Source of the DNA: Spirochaetales bacterium
GTDB lineage: Bacteria > Spirochaetota > Spirochaetia > DSM-2461
DNA: 53,793 nt
Direction: 5' to 3'
NCBI GenBank assembly: GCA_022360655.1
Contig: JAKSCK010000243.1
Coordinates: 1-53,793 of the forward strand
Part shown: positions 17,228-25,701 of the stretch, in pieces
Layout: every line of letters begins with the position of its first letter
Numbering within the stretch: the stretch's first letter is position 1
The notes under the pieces: generated by a model
What the model was told of the DNA's origin: nothing
What the model saw: the letters and a program-made list of their open reading frames with translations, nothing else
Databases searched by the model: none
Translations under genes and position numbers: made by a program

Positions 17228-18538
17228 GTGAAAAAAACACGCATTTTAGCAGTGTTGGCCCTTGTGGCCGCTCTTGCCCCTGCCACATGGGCTGAGGGAC
17301 AGAAGGAAGAGGCTCTCTCCAATGAGGAAGTGACCCTGAAACTTTCTGTATTCCAGGGAGCCAATGGGAAAGAATTCTGGGAAGTGCTTGGTGAGCGCTT
17401 CACAGAGCGTTACCCCAATGTGAAGGTAGAGGTGAAGGCCCATCCCCAAATTGGTGAGGTTGTGCGAACAGATTTCCTCTCAGGTAATGTTGCTGATTTT
17501 ATTTACATGAGCATTTCTGACCCTGTGACAGCTAGCATTGTCATGGACAAAGAAGTGGCTGATATCACAGAAGAAATGAAGAGCATTGAGGACAAATTCC
17601 TCCCCGGTTTCCTGGATACCCCCTCCATGTCTCCCTATGGTGATGGAAAGATTTACCTGGCTCCTCACATCGTGGCCACCACGGGATTGTGGTACAACAA
17701 GACCCTCTTTGAAAAAGAAGGTCTTGCACTTCCCAAAGACTGGAATGAAGTGTTCTCCCTTGCAAACACCATTCAGGACCGTGAACTCTTTGTGTACCAG
17801 GGGATTTACCCCGGTTATCTCCAGTGCTTTGTGTATTCCATGTTTGCTTCTGCACCCAATGGTTATGAAACCATGAAGCGCATCATGAACTATGATTCCT
17901 CTGCTCTGGATGATCCTGGATTCCGCCAGGGGCTTGAGATCTTGGCTCAGATGAAAGACAACGATGCCCTGATGAAAGAGGTTGCAGGTCTTGACCACAC
18001 CACCTCTCAGAGCATGTTCCTCCGCGGTGATGCCACCTTCATTCCCTGCGGTACTTGGATTGTCAATGAAATGAAAGATGCCCCCAAAGAAGAGGGCTTT
18101 GTGTACGGCATGATGGCCTCTCCTTCTATTGTTCCTGGTGCTGAGCAGTGGGTGAGTAGCAAGACTGAAGAGGTTTGGATTCCTAAGAGTGCACCCAATA
18201 TGGAGTGGGCCAAGAAATTCCTTCTCTTCCTCTATGAAGATCAGAACATTGAGCTTCAGGCCGAAATGACTGCAAGTATTCCTCCTGTGAAGGGCCTCAT
18301 TGAGACTTTAACTCCCTATGCTGATCCTGCTGTGGTTTCCTCTCTGGAATCCCTGCAAGATCCTAATGTGAAAGGTTTTAGCCTCACATTTGCTCCCGTA
18401 GCTGGTTTGGAAACTCCTCCCGACTTGTTCTTCCTTGAGCAGATTGGTGGTGTGATGAACCAGATTATTACCGTGGATGAATTCATTGAGACTGTGAAGC
18501 CCGTCTTAGACGAGGCCAAGGCGGTTCTGAATAACTAA
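17228..18538 (+). CDS. Sugar ABC transporter solute-binding protein (CUT1 type)
   Basis: The 436-residue protein has a signal peptide (MKKTRILAVLALVAALAPATWAEG) and a family-1 solute-binding fold. VTLKLSVFQGANGKEFW opens lobe 1, followed by a FTERYPNVKVEVK segment and the aromatic-rich HIVATTGLWYNKTLFEKEG. It captures an oligosaccharide or N-acetyl sugar in the periplasm for the two permeases downstream. Start is GTG with GGAGG 6-7 nt upstream. There is no lipobox Cys, so it should be soluble unless anchored by its uncleaved leader. Substrate is unknown; linkage to GH116 suggests a beta-glycoside. Confidence 0.9.
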   Translation: MKKTRILAVLALVAALAPATWAEGQKEEALSNEEVTLKLSVFQGANGKEFWEVLGERFTERYPNVKVEVKAHPQIGEVVRTDFLSGNVADFIYMSISDPVTASIVMDKEVADITEEMKSIEDKFLPGFLDTPSMSPYGDGKIYLAPHIVATTGLWYNKTLFEKEGLALPKDWNEVFSLANTIQDRELFVYQGIYPGYLQCFVYSMFASAPNGYETMKRIMNYDSSALDDPGFRQGLEILAQMKDNDALMKEVAGLDHTTSQSMFLRGDATFIPCGTWIVNEMKDAPKEEGFVYGMMASPSIVPGAEQWVSSKTEEVWIPKSAPNMEWAKKFLLFLYEDQNIELQAEMTASIPPVKGLIETLTPYADPAVVSSLESLQDPNVKGFSLTFAPVAGLETPPDLFFLEQIGGVMNQIITVDEFIETVKPVLDEAKAVLNN

Positions 18539-18544
18539 TCCGGA

Positions 18545-18574
18545 GGGGCGGCCAGATTGGCCGCCCCCATTTTT
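18545..18574 (+). terminator. Intra-operon terminator/attenuator after the binding-protein gene
   Basis: GGGGCGGCC (18545-18553) and GGCCGCCCC (18559-18567) with loop AGATT are followed by CATTTTT. It is a textbook intrinsic terminator between the solute-binding gene and the permeases. Partial read-through would give the common pattern of much binding protein and little permease. Confidence 0.85.
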
Positions 18575-18590
18575 CGTGAGGTCTGGCGAA

Positions 18591-19487
18591 TTGAAACAGT
18601 TGTTGCATAGCCGAAAAACACACCGGAATCTCTTCCTTATTCTCTCCATTGGTGTTCCTTTTGTGCTGTTTTGTCTGTTGGTTTTGTATCCCACTATCAG
18701 CATTTTTCAAAGTTCCTTTTATAAATGGAGCGGGATCACCCTGAAGAAAACTTTTATTGGGTGGAAGAATTTTCAGGACGTTTTTTCGAACTATAAATTC
18801 TTTCTAGCATTGAAGAACACGTTCTTTCTCATGGTGGTGGCAAGTCTAGGAACCATGGGACTTTCCATGTTCTATGCCATCTGTATTGTACAGTCAAAAA
18901 TGAAGGAGCGCGCGTTCTATCGTGTTGTTCTCTTCTTTCCGAATATGCTTTCAGCCGTCATTGTGAGCATCATTTTTCGTTATGTTTTTGATCCTAATTC
19001 AGGCATTTTAAATGGATTCTTAGCACTTTTTGGAGTGGATGGTCCTGTCTGGCTTGGAGATGTGAATGTGGTGATGTGGGCCATTGCCATTCCCATGGTT
19101 TGGTCAGCTGTTGGTTACTACATGCTCATCTACATTGCGGCTTTGGATAACATTTCTCCCTCGCTGTATGAATCAGCCGATATTGACGGTGCAAATGTTT
19201 TTCTCAAGTTTTTTAAGATCACCATTCCCATGATGTGGGAAGTTCTTCGAGTCACATTTGTGCTCTACATACTTTCAGCTTTGAATGGAAGCTTCATGTT
19301 TGTTCGAGTTCTCACAAATTCAGGACCCAATGGACGATCGGAAGTGATTATGAATTACATGTTCCGACAGGCATTTCGGAATGGGAACTTTGGGTATGGT
19401 ATGACCGTTGCAGTGGTTATTTTCTTCATCACCTTTGGACTTGCTTTGTTGAGCAACTGGCTGACTGGTAAAAAGAACCAGTTCTAG
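18591..19487 (+). CDS. Sugar ABC transporter permease (MalF/UgpA-like)
   Basis: The inner-membrane permease of about 298 residues has six predicted membrane segments and the EAA loop that contacts the ATPase (ESADIDGANVFLKFFKITIP). It pairs with the following permease to import the substrate of the binding protein. I prefer the TTG at 18591, with GAGG about 9 nt upstream, over a GTG at 18576 that would sit directly on the terminator T-tail. No ATP-binding subunit is encoded nearby. Confidence 0.88.
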   Translation: MKQLLHSRKTHRNLFLILSIGVPFVLFCLLVLYPTISIFQSSFYKWSGITLKKTFIGWKNFQDVFSNYKFFLALKNTFFLMVVASLGTMGLSMFYAICIVQSKMKERAFYRVVLFFPNMLSAVIVSIIFRYVFDPNSGILNGFLALFGVDGPVWLGDVNVVMWAIAIPMVWSAVGYYMLIYIAALDNISPSLYESADIDGANVFLKFFKITIPMMWEVLRVTFVLYILSALNGSFMFVRVLTNSGPNGRSEVIMNYMFRQAFRNGNFGYGMTVAVVIFFITFGLALLSNWLTGKKNQF

Positions 19488-19497
19488 GAGAATTGCT

Positions 19498-20343
19498 ATG
19501 AAAGACTACAGACTCTCCCGTACCCTGGGAACTGCACTTGCACGAGTGATTCTCATTACCGCATCCATCCTTGTTGTTTTTCCGTTGTTGTGGACTTTTT
19601 ACACATCCTTTAAAACCAACCAGGAGTTTTTCAACAGCATTTGGAGTTTGCCGAAAACACTTCAATGGGATAATTATGTCCGGGCATTTGAAACGGCTAA
19701 AATTGATCAATTCTTTTTTAATTCGTTGATTGCCACTTCAAGCGGCTTGATCAGCATGTTGGTTTTAACCGTTCCACCAGCTTATGCCTTTAGTCGTTTT
19801 GAATTTCGAGGAAAAAAAATCCTTTTCAATTTCATCTTGAGTGGGATGTTTGTTTCAGGAACTTTCACCATCATCCCCATCTTTCTGATGATGAGTAAAA
19901 TGAATCTTCTCAATAAACCGGTGGTATTAGGAATCCTCTACGCGGCAGGAGCCATTCCCTACAATCTGTTTCTTCTCACAGGATTCTTTAAAGGTGTTTC
20001 TGTGGATTATGAACATGCCGCGTCCATTGATGGTTGTGGTTATTTGAGAACACTTCTGCATGTCATTGTGCCTTTATCCAGTGGGGGATTGTCCATTGTG
20101 ATGATTTTCTCCTTCTTGGGATATTGGAATGAATACATCTTGGCCTTTACTCTTCTTCGGGAAGAAGTGTTCTACACCATTCCCATTGGAATGGTCCGAC
20201 TGATGGAAATTCAGCAGTTTGCGACAGACTGGGGAGCTCTATTTGCTGGACTTGTGACTGTGATGTTTCCAGTTCTTTTGGTTTATATCTTTGCTCAAAA
20301 GAAACTGACACAAGGGCTTTCGATTGGAGGGCTGAAAGGATAA
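19498..20343 (+). CDS. Sugar ABC transporter permease (MalG/UgpE-like)
   Basis: The 281-residue inner-membrane protein is the second half of the permease pair, with six predicted membrane segments and an EAA motif (EHAASIDGCGYLRTLLHVIV). It starts 10 nt after the first permease stop with AGGAG just upstream. The substrate cannot be read from sequence; the neighbouring GH116 and binding protein suggest a glycoside. The ATPase is presumably a shared MsiK-type subunit elsewhere. Confidence 0.9.
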   Translation: MKDYRLSRTLGTALARVILITASILVVFPLLWTFYTSFKTNQEFFNSIWSLPKTLQWDNYVRAFETAKIDQFFFNSLIATSSGLISMLVLTVPPAYAFSRFEFRGKKILFNFILSGMFVSGTFTIIPIFLMMSKMNLLNKPVVLGILYAAGAIPYNLFLLTGFFKGVSVDYEHAASIDGCGYLRTLLHVIVPLSSGGLSIVMIFSFLGYWNEYILAFTLLREEVFYTIPIGMVRLMEIQQFATDWGALFAGLVTVMFPVLLVYIFAQKKLTQGLSIGGLKG

Positions 20344-20408
20344 TATTCCTTTTAGAAGCGGGGCTCTGGTTTCAGGGTCCCGCAAATTCCTCGAATCGGA
20401 TATGATTG

Positions 20409-22493
20409 ATGCAGTATAGGAATACCCTCAGCCGATTCATTTCGGTTCTTCTTTTTGCCCTTTTGGGGATTACTCTGATTTCTGGATTTGTCTTAGTTTA
20501 CAAGTTCAACTCTGATCAACATCGAGAAGTCGTACAATCAGAAATCAATGGATTAAAGGCTTATCTTGATTTGCGCTTTCAGGTCATTGCGGAGCAAATG
20601 GCTCGCATTGGAGAAAGTGATGAAGCCAAGGAATTGGGTGAATCTAAAGATTTACAAAGTTTCTATTATGCCCATTCAGCACTTGCTCGGTCTGTGATTA
20701 ATCGGGCACCCATGGATATCAATTTGAGTGCCCAAATTCACTTTGTGGTGATGAAGGATCCTCTGTATCCCAAAGAGTCTGAAATCTACAATCCTGATTT
20801 GTATCTTGCAGCAAAACTGGGACTCTCAGAATCTCAAATAGAGGGCATCTACTCCACATTGCAGCAGCAGTTTCAAATTTCCTTTGTGAATGAACATCTT
20901 GGGAAAATGGAACTGTGTTTTTTTCGGATGTATTCCTTCCGGCCCCATCCCCTCATCCTCTTTGTGGCGATTCCACTTGAGGAACTGACCTCTCTTGAAT
21001 CAGAGGATATCAACCTTTTTCATCATTCTGATCCTCAGGATGAAGGTGATCGCTTTTTCCAAATTTGGCAAACCTATGAACATGGTCCCACAGGAATTTC
21101 GTTTATCATCACAGCAGATCGTTATCGGAAGAAACTTCCGGTGTATTTCTTGGTTTTCTTTGTGGTGTGCCTTCCCGTGGTGTTTCTGTTTCGCTGGCTC
21201 AATCGGATTGTCACAAGTCGACTTTACAGTCCTTTCAAATCCCTTCTTGATAAGTTTGAGGACGCTGGGGAATACCAAGATGAATTTGCTCTGATTGATG
21301 AAAAATTCCAGAAAATTGTTCACCAAAATCAAAATCTGATTCAACTTGCGGAAAAGAATAAGGCCATTGTCTTCCAGAAAAACTGGATTGATTGCATTCA
21401 TGGAACATCGGCTCGACTTCATTCGGACTTTCAGGCTCGTTTTCAGGGGCAAAAATTTGCTTTGGCATTGATTTTGTTTCCAAATCGAGGGGCCTTAAGG
21501 GATGAGGATTTTATCTTTCGTTTTCGACGAAGCTTACGAGAAAATCTCATAGATTTGCCTCATATCCATGTGGTTACGGTCGCTCATGATGATTTGCTTG
21601 TGATTTTTAGCCGACCAGAACAAACACCTATGGTCGCGTTGCTGGAATCCTGGATGCTCACATTTGATGCCCAAAATCGAATCCAGGCCGCTCTCAGTGG
21701 TGTTGGGGACAGCCTTTCCTCTCTCCCTCAGCTTTACCAATCGGTGCAAGTACTACGAGAATTTCGAGGTGATTTTCCTGATTACCCTGTGATTGAGGAA
21801 AAACATACTCAAGGTTTGCATCATGATCAGGTGTATTATCCGCTCTCAGTGGAGAATCTCATCATTCATGAGGCGTTGGATGGAAACATCTCGTGCATGG
21901 AAAAGATGCGTTCCATTCTCGAAGAGAATTCCAAGAATCGTCGTTTAACACCGCGCACACGTCGACGTCTTGTGTTTAGTCTGATGGCCACCTTGCACCG
22001 GATTCAGATTGAACTGAAGGGAGATGAATCTCAAATTCTGGATTTGGAGGAATTGCAATCTCAGACGGTTGGAGCTGAATTGGACCTTGTGACGCAGCGT
22101 GTTCTTGAGGCCCTTCGTATTCTTGTGGAAGCGGCAGGGGCTCGTCGAGCCAGCAATCAGGCTGAATTAAAAGAACGACTTTTGGGCTTTATTGAACGTG
22201 GTTATTCCGACAACATCATGCTCAATGAGCTGGCCGATGAACTGGGATTAACCCATCAGTACACGAGTCTCTTGTTCAAACGTGTTGTAGGAGATAATTT
22301 TAAGAATCATTTGACAGCCACACGGATTCGTCATGCCAAAAAAATTCTCGAAAATGAGCCTGATATCATGATCACAGATTTGGCTCGCCGTGTTGGATTT
22401 AACAGTTTGAACAGTTTTGCTCGTGTGTTTAAAACTCAGGTTGGAGTGACGCCAAAGCAGTATGTTCGGATGAGTCGCCGCTCGTTATCATGA
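20409..22493 (+). CDS. Membrane-anchored AraC family regulator
   Basis: The protein of about 694 residues has an N-terminal membrane helix (about 10-33), an extracytoplasmic sensor region (to about 255) and a second helix (KLPVYFLVFFVVCLPVVFLF). A cytoplasmic linker leads to a C-terminal AraC-type double HTH (about 595-690; LNELADELGLTHQYTSLLFK, then VGFNSLNSFARVFKTQVG). This layout is a one-component transmembrane sensor often found next to CUT1 sugar transporters. It probably controls the GH116/transporter genes in response to a periplasmic sugar (inference). The ATG follows a weak GGA; a TTG directly before it is an alternative. Confidence 0.87.
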   Translation: MQYRNTLSRFISVLLFALLGITLISGFVLVYKFNSDQHREVVQSEINGLKAYLDLRFQVIAEQMARIGESDEAKELGESKDLQSFYYAHSALARSVINRAPMDINLSAQIHFVVMKDPLYPKESEIYNPDLYLAAKLGLSESQIEGIYSTLQQQFQISFVNEHLGKMELCFFRMYSFRPHPLILFVAIPLEELTSLESEDINLFHHSDPQDEGDRFFQIWQTYEHGPTGISFIITADRYRKKLPVYFLVFFVVCLPVVFLFRWLNRIVTSRLYSPFKSLLDKFEDAGEYQDEFALIDEKFQKIVHQNQNLIQLAEKNKAIVFQKNWIDCIHGTSARLHSDFQARFQGQKFALALILFPNRGALRDEDFIFRFRRSLRENLIDLPHIHVVTVAHDDLLVIFSRPEQTPMVALLESWMLTFDAQNRIQAALSGVGDSLSSLPQLYQSVQVLREFRGDFPDYPVIEEKHTQGLHHDQVYYPLSVENLIIHEALDGNISCMEKMRSILEENSKNRRLTPRTRRRLVFSLMATLHRIQIELKGDESQILDLEELQSQTVGAELDLVTQRVLEALRILVEAAGARRASNQAELKERLLGFIERGYSDNIMLNELADELGLTHQYTSLLFKRVVGDNFKNHLTATRIRHAKKILENEPDIMITDLARRVGFNSLNSFARVFKTQVGVTPKQYVRMSRRSLS

Positions 22494-22544
22494 TGAAGAT
22501 CCCTCTGCTTTACGCAAGACAGGTGGATGAGAAAAAAGGAAAAT

Positions 22545-23249
22545 ATGAAAAATAGCACAAAAAAACTTGCCGTGATCATTGACGCGGATAATGCACAGGC
22601 CGGAGCCATTGAAGGCTTACTTCAGGAAATTGCTCGTTTTGGTATTTCTTTTGTAAGAAAGGCTTATGGAGACTGGACCACATCCAATTTGAATGGATGG
22701 AAAGATGTGTTGCATCGCTTTGCCATTCAGCCGGTGCAGCAGTTTGGCTACACCAAAGGCAAAAATTCCACGGATGCGTCCATGATCATTGATGCCATGG
22801 ATATGCTCTACTCAAAGAATTATGACGGTTTTTGCATTGTTTCTTCGGACAGTGATTTCACCCGTCTTGCCACTCGAATCCGTCAAGAAGGTTTGTCCGT
22901 TTATGGTTTTGGAGAACGAAAAACTCCAGAGGCCTTTATTGCCGCATGTGATGCCTTTGTGTATGTTGAGAACATTCTTGACCATAAGAAACAAAGTGTG
23001 AGTCCTTCGGAAAAGGAGAAGCTTCAAACCATCATTTGTCGGGCCATTGACAGTGTGTCTGCAGATGATGGCTGGGCCGCCCTTTCTGCTGTGGGTCACC
23101 ATATCATGAAGAATAATCCCGATTTTGATGCACGCAATTATGGTCATTTAAAACTGGGGAAACTGGTAGAAGATTTAGACTACATTGATGTGGAACACCG
23201 GCCCGATAAAAACTCAAGAATCATCCATATTTTTATTCGCAGTCACTGA
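22545..23249 (+). CDS. NYN domain protein with C-terminal OST-HTH/LOTUS-like domain
   Basis: The 234-residue protein has an N-terminal NYN (PIN-like) nuclease fold with its acidic residues in VIIDADNAQ (Asp13, Asp15), TDASMIIDAMD and SSDSDFTRLA. A C-terminal winged segment follows (about 150-234: ICRAIDSVSADDGWAALSAV, then RNYGHLKLGKLVEDL) that resembles the OST-HTH/LOTUS RNA-binding domain. Bacterial members are thought to act on RNA, but their targets are unknown. I chose the ATG at 22545, with AAGGA 5 nt upstream, over the ATG six codons earlier. It is not evidently linked to the sugar locus. Confidence 0.85.
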   Translation: MKNSTKKLAVIIDADNAQAGAIEGLLQEIARFGISFVRKAYGDWTTSNLNGWKDVLHRFAIQPVQQFGYTKGKNSTDASMIIDAMDMLYSKNYDGFCIVSSDSDFTRLATRIRQEGLSVYGFGERKTPEAFIAACDAFVYVENILDHKKQSVSPSEKEKLQTIICRAIDSVSADDGWAALSAVGHHIMKNNPDFDARNYGHLKLGKLVEDLDYIDVEHRPDKNSRIIHIFIRSH

Positions 23250-23300
23250 ATCAGAAGAGGGAATTGATCTTTCTTATCAGAGTACTGAGAATATCTGTAG

Positions 23301-24236
23301 ATGGAAACAACAGCACTCATCATCGAGTTCTTTACCTATTCTCTTTCTCTTATTTCTTTGACCTTGCTCCTTTTGGTGGACAAACGGCGAGGTGATGGGA
23401 GTTTACGAGGACTCATGGCCATGATTGCCAGTCTCACGGCATTGCTTGTGGCCAATTTATTGGAGCATCTTTTTCCCTTGGCGGTGTTTTCCACCATGAA
23501 GGGGTTGGCTGCAGCTTCCATGATATTTATCACACCCTGGTTTTCTCTTCGCATGCTTGGAGAATTGTATTTCAACCGATTTCCCCAAGTCCCACTTCTG
23601 GTATATGCCCTGATGATTGCTTTGTTGCTGGTGGTGGATGCCCTGTTTTGGCCCATTTCCTTTTTATTTTTTGTACTCTATGCCTCGTTAGGCCTGTCCA
23701 TTGTGCTCACCACCAGTTTTATTCTCATCGTCCGACACCAAAGACGTCATTTATCCTCCCCAGAAAAGGCCGAATCATGGGAGATTCAAGTATGTACAGT
23801 CATGGCCAAGTTGGCCCTGTTTTTCATGCCACTGTTTTTGCTTTTTGATTTTTGGCGCTTTGTTCCATCCCATTTATGGTTTCATGATTTGGTGTCCTCT
23901 TTTTCAGCCGCGCCCCTTTTCTTGATGATTTGGAATATTCTTTTGATTTATGGTGGTGTGAAGGCCTTGGTTTTTGAGAACTCTTCCCAGAGTCTTTCAG
24001 AGATTTTGAATCGGTGGGAATCGGCATATTCCTTGAGTCCACGGGAAAGGGAAGTGTGCAAACTCTTGTTGGATGGAAAATCCTATAAGCAGATTGAGAA
24101 TGCCCTGTTTATTTCCCAGGCGACGGTCAAAACTCATACAAATCGAATTTATCAAAAAACAGGGGCCAAAAATCAGGTGGAGTTGATTCATTGGATGATG
24201 TTGGCTCAAAAGGGTGAGAATCAACCCATTTCTTGA
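23301..24236 (+). CDS. Membrane-embedded LuxR-type regulator
   Basis: The 311-residue protein has about seven hydrophobic segments (residues 5 to about 215), then a cytoplasmic LuxR/FixJ HTH at about 242-300 (YSLSPREREVCKLLLDGKSY, then ISQATVKTHTNRIYQKTG). There is no receiver domain, so it senses through its membrane part, like other 7TM-HTH one-component regulators. It lies directly upstream of the ABC/LolA/barrel genes on the same strand and is the obvious candidate to control them (inference). The upstream ribosome-binding site is weak. Confidence 0.83.
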   Translation: METTALIIEFFTYSLSLISLTLLLLVDKRRGDGSLRGLMAMIASLTALLVANLLEHLFPLAVFSTMKGLAAASMIFITPWFSLRMLGELYFNRFPQVPLLVYALMIALLLVVDALFWPISFLFFVLYASLGLSIVLTTSFILIVRHQRRHLSSPEKAESWEIQVCTVMAKLALFFMPLFLLFDFWRFVPSHLWFHDLVSSFSAAPLFLMIWNILLIYGGVKALVFENSSQSLSEILNRWESAYSLSPREREVCKLLLDGKSYKQIENALFISQATVKTHTNRIYQKTGAKNQVELIHWMMLAQKGENQPIS

Positions 24237-24304
24237 GTTCTCCAAAGGGAAATCCACCCAAGTCTTGACAGTGGTATGGCCAATTTTGCTGCACCTTTTT
24301 GGCC

Positions 24305-25030
24305 ATGAAACAGTGGAAGCAAATAATCCTTACACTCGTCGTGTTTTGCATCATGACCCCTCTGGTCATGGGGCAATCCGCCACCCTCACTCCTGGACTT
24401 TGGGATACCAGCACTTACCGGGACATCCCGCTGGATTCCAACAATGTTCAAGAACTTGTGGAAGGGGCTTTGTTGGCTTTTGATCGGGTTAATCAGGGGC
24501 ATTCTACTTCACCCTCAGAGGATGTGGCATTGAGCCGGGAACGAATTGAAAAGGCTTACCGTTTGTCCCATCGTCGTGATGGGGAGATCACCACACTCTA
24601 CGCCACCATCCATTTATGGGCTGCCGGGCAAGCTAAAAAACTTCGAGACAAAATTCGTTTTACTACCCAGGGCATCAACGCCTTTGAAAATGCTCTGGCT
24701 CTTTCCCCTGACAATTTTGAAGTTTTGGCGCTGCAGTTGGTGAGCTGTGTTTCCGTTCCCACCTATTTTCAGAATCTCACCACCACCTTGATTCATTCAG
24801 GTGAGCGTTTTATGGCTTGGGATCAGCATGCACTGTCTCCAGAGGAGAAGAGAATCTGGGAGGACTATCACCCTCGTGTGGCCCTGGTTCTTGCTGAGGC
24901 GAAAAGTCGTCAAAAAGATGGAGAGGCTGTGCGCTTTTATTTGAATCAGATTCCAGAGGGGAGTCTTGAAAGAGCGGGATGGGAAAACCTCCAAGACCGG
25001 CAAATCCAATTGGAGAGAAAATGGCAATGA
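24305..25030 (+). CDS. Exported helical repeat protein of a lipid/lipoprotein transport locus
   Basis: The 241-residue protein has a signal peptide (MKQWKQIILTLVVFCIMTPLVMGQ). The mature part is alpha-helical and TPR-like in pattern (IEKAYRLSHRRDGEITTLYA, then GINAFENALALSPDNFEVLA). No enzymatic motif is visible. A TTG two codons earlier is an alternative start; neither has a good Shine-Dalgarno. Its stop overlaps the start of the ATPase gene, so it is probably a periplasmic partner of that transporter (inference). Confidence 0.72.
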   Translation: MKQWKQIILTLVVFCIMTPLVMGQSATLTPGLWDTSTYRDIPLDSNNVQELVEGALLAFDRVNQGHSTSPSEDVALSRERIEKAYRLSHRRDGEITTLYATIHLWAAGQAKKLRDKIRFTTQGINAFENALALSPDNFEVLALQLVSCVSVPTYFQNLTTTLIHSGERFMAWDQHALSPEEKRIWEDYHPRVALVLAEAKSRQKDGEAVRFYLNQIPEGSLERAGWENLQDRQIQLERKWQ

Positions 25031-25701
25031 GGGGCTTGGAGTTCTCCCATGTCACCAAACGGTATTCCCTCGGATCATCTCATGTGCTGGCTTTGGATGA
25101 GGTGAACCATCATTTTCAACCAGGAGTGACCCTTCTCCGAGGTCCCTCGGGAAGTGGGAAGTCCACCTTACTCCATCTTGCCGGAGCTCTTGATGACCCC
25201 ACTCAGGGCCAGGTGCTTTTTCATGGTCACTCGCTCTCTTCTCTCAGCGAAAAAGAGAAAACCCAATGGAGACGAACCCAGGTGGGGTTTGTTTTCCAAG
25301 ATTTTCATCTTTTGGGACAGCTCAACCTTATGGACAACATCGCTTATCCCTTGCATCAACGAGGACGGTCTGCCAAGGACTGTCGTACCCGAGTCACAGA
25401 ACTCCTGAAGCAGGTGGGATTGATGGGTTATGAGCGACGTTTCCCCAGGGAACTCTCAGGAGGAGAACGTCAGCGTGTGGCCATTGCACGGTCCCTGGTG
25501 GCCTGCCCCAAACTGCTCATTGCCGATGAACCCACAGCAAATCTTGATTCCAAAACAGGGCAGTCCATTCTGGATTTACTTCTTACACTTCTGGAGCAAC
25601 ATTCGGAGATGCTGCTTCTTGTGGCCTCACATGATCAACTTGTGATGGATGCTCTTGGAGCACAACAGGTGCAGCTACAAGATGGGAGGCTTCTTTCATG
25701 A
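25021..25701 (+). CDS. LolD/MacB-like ABC transporter ATPase
   Basis: The 226-residue cytoplasmic ATPase is complete. Walker A is GPSGSGKST (41-49), the Q-loop region is FVFQDFHLLGQLNLMDN, the signature is LSGGERQRV, Walker B is LLIADEPTANLD, and the switch His is in ASHDQ. It belongs to the LolD/MacB/FtsE class that powers FtsX-type permeases by mechanotransmission. Starts at ATG 25021 or ATG 25027 are both possible; the second overlaps the previous stop as ATGA. The next gene is its permease. Confidence 0.92.
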   Translation: MAMRGLEFSHVTKRYSLGSSHVLALDEVNHHFQPGVTLLRGPSGSGKSTLLHLAGALDDPTQGQVLFHGHSLSSLSEKEKTQWRRTQVGFVFQDFHLLGQLNLMDNIAYPLHQRGRSAKDCRTRVTELLKQVGLMGYERRFPRELSGGERQRVAIARSLVACPKLLIADEPTANLDSKTGQSILDLLLTLLEQHSEMLLLVASHDQLVMDALGAQQVQLQDGRLLS

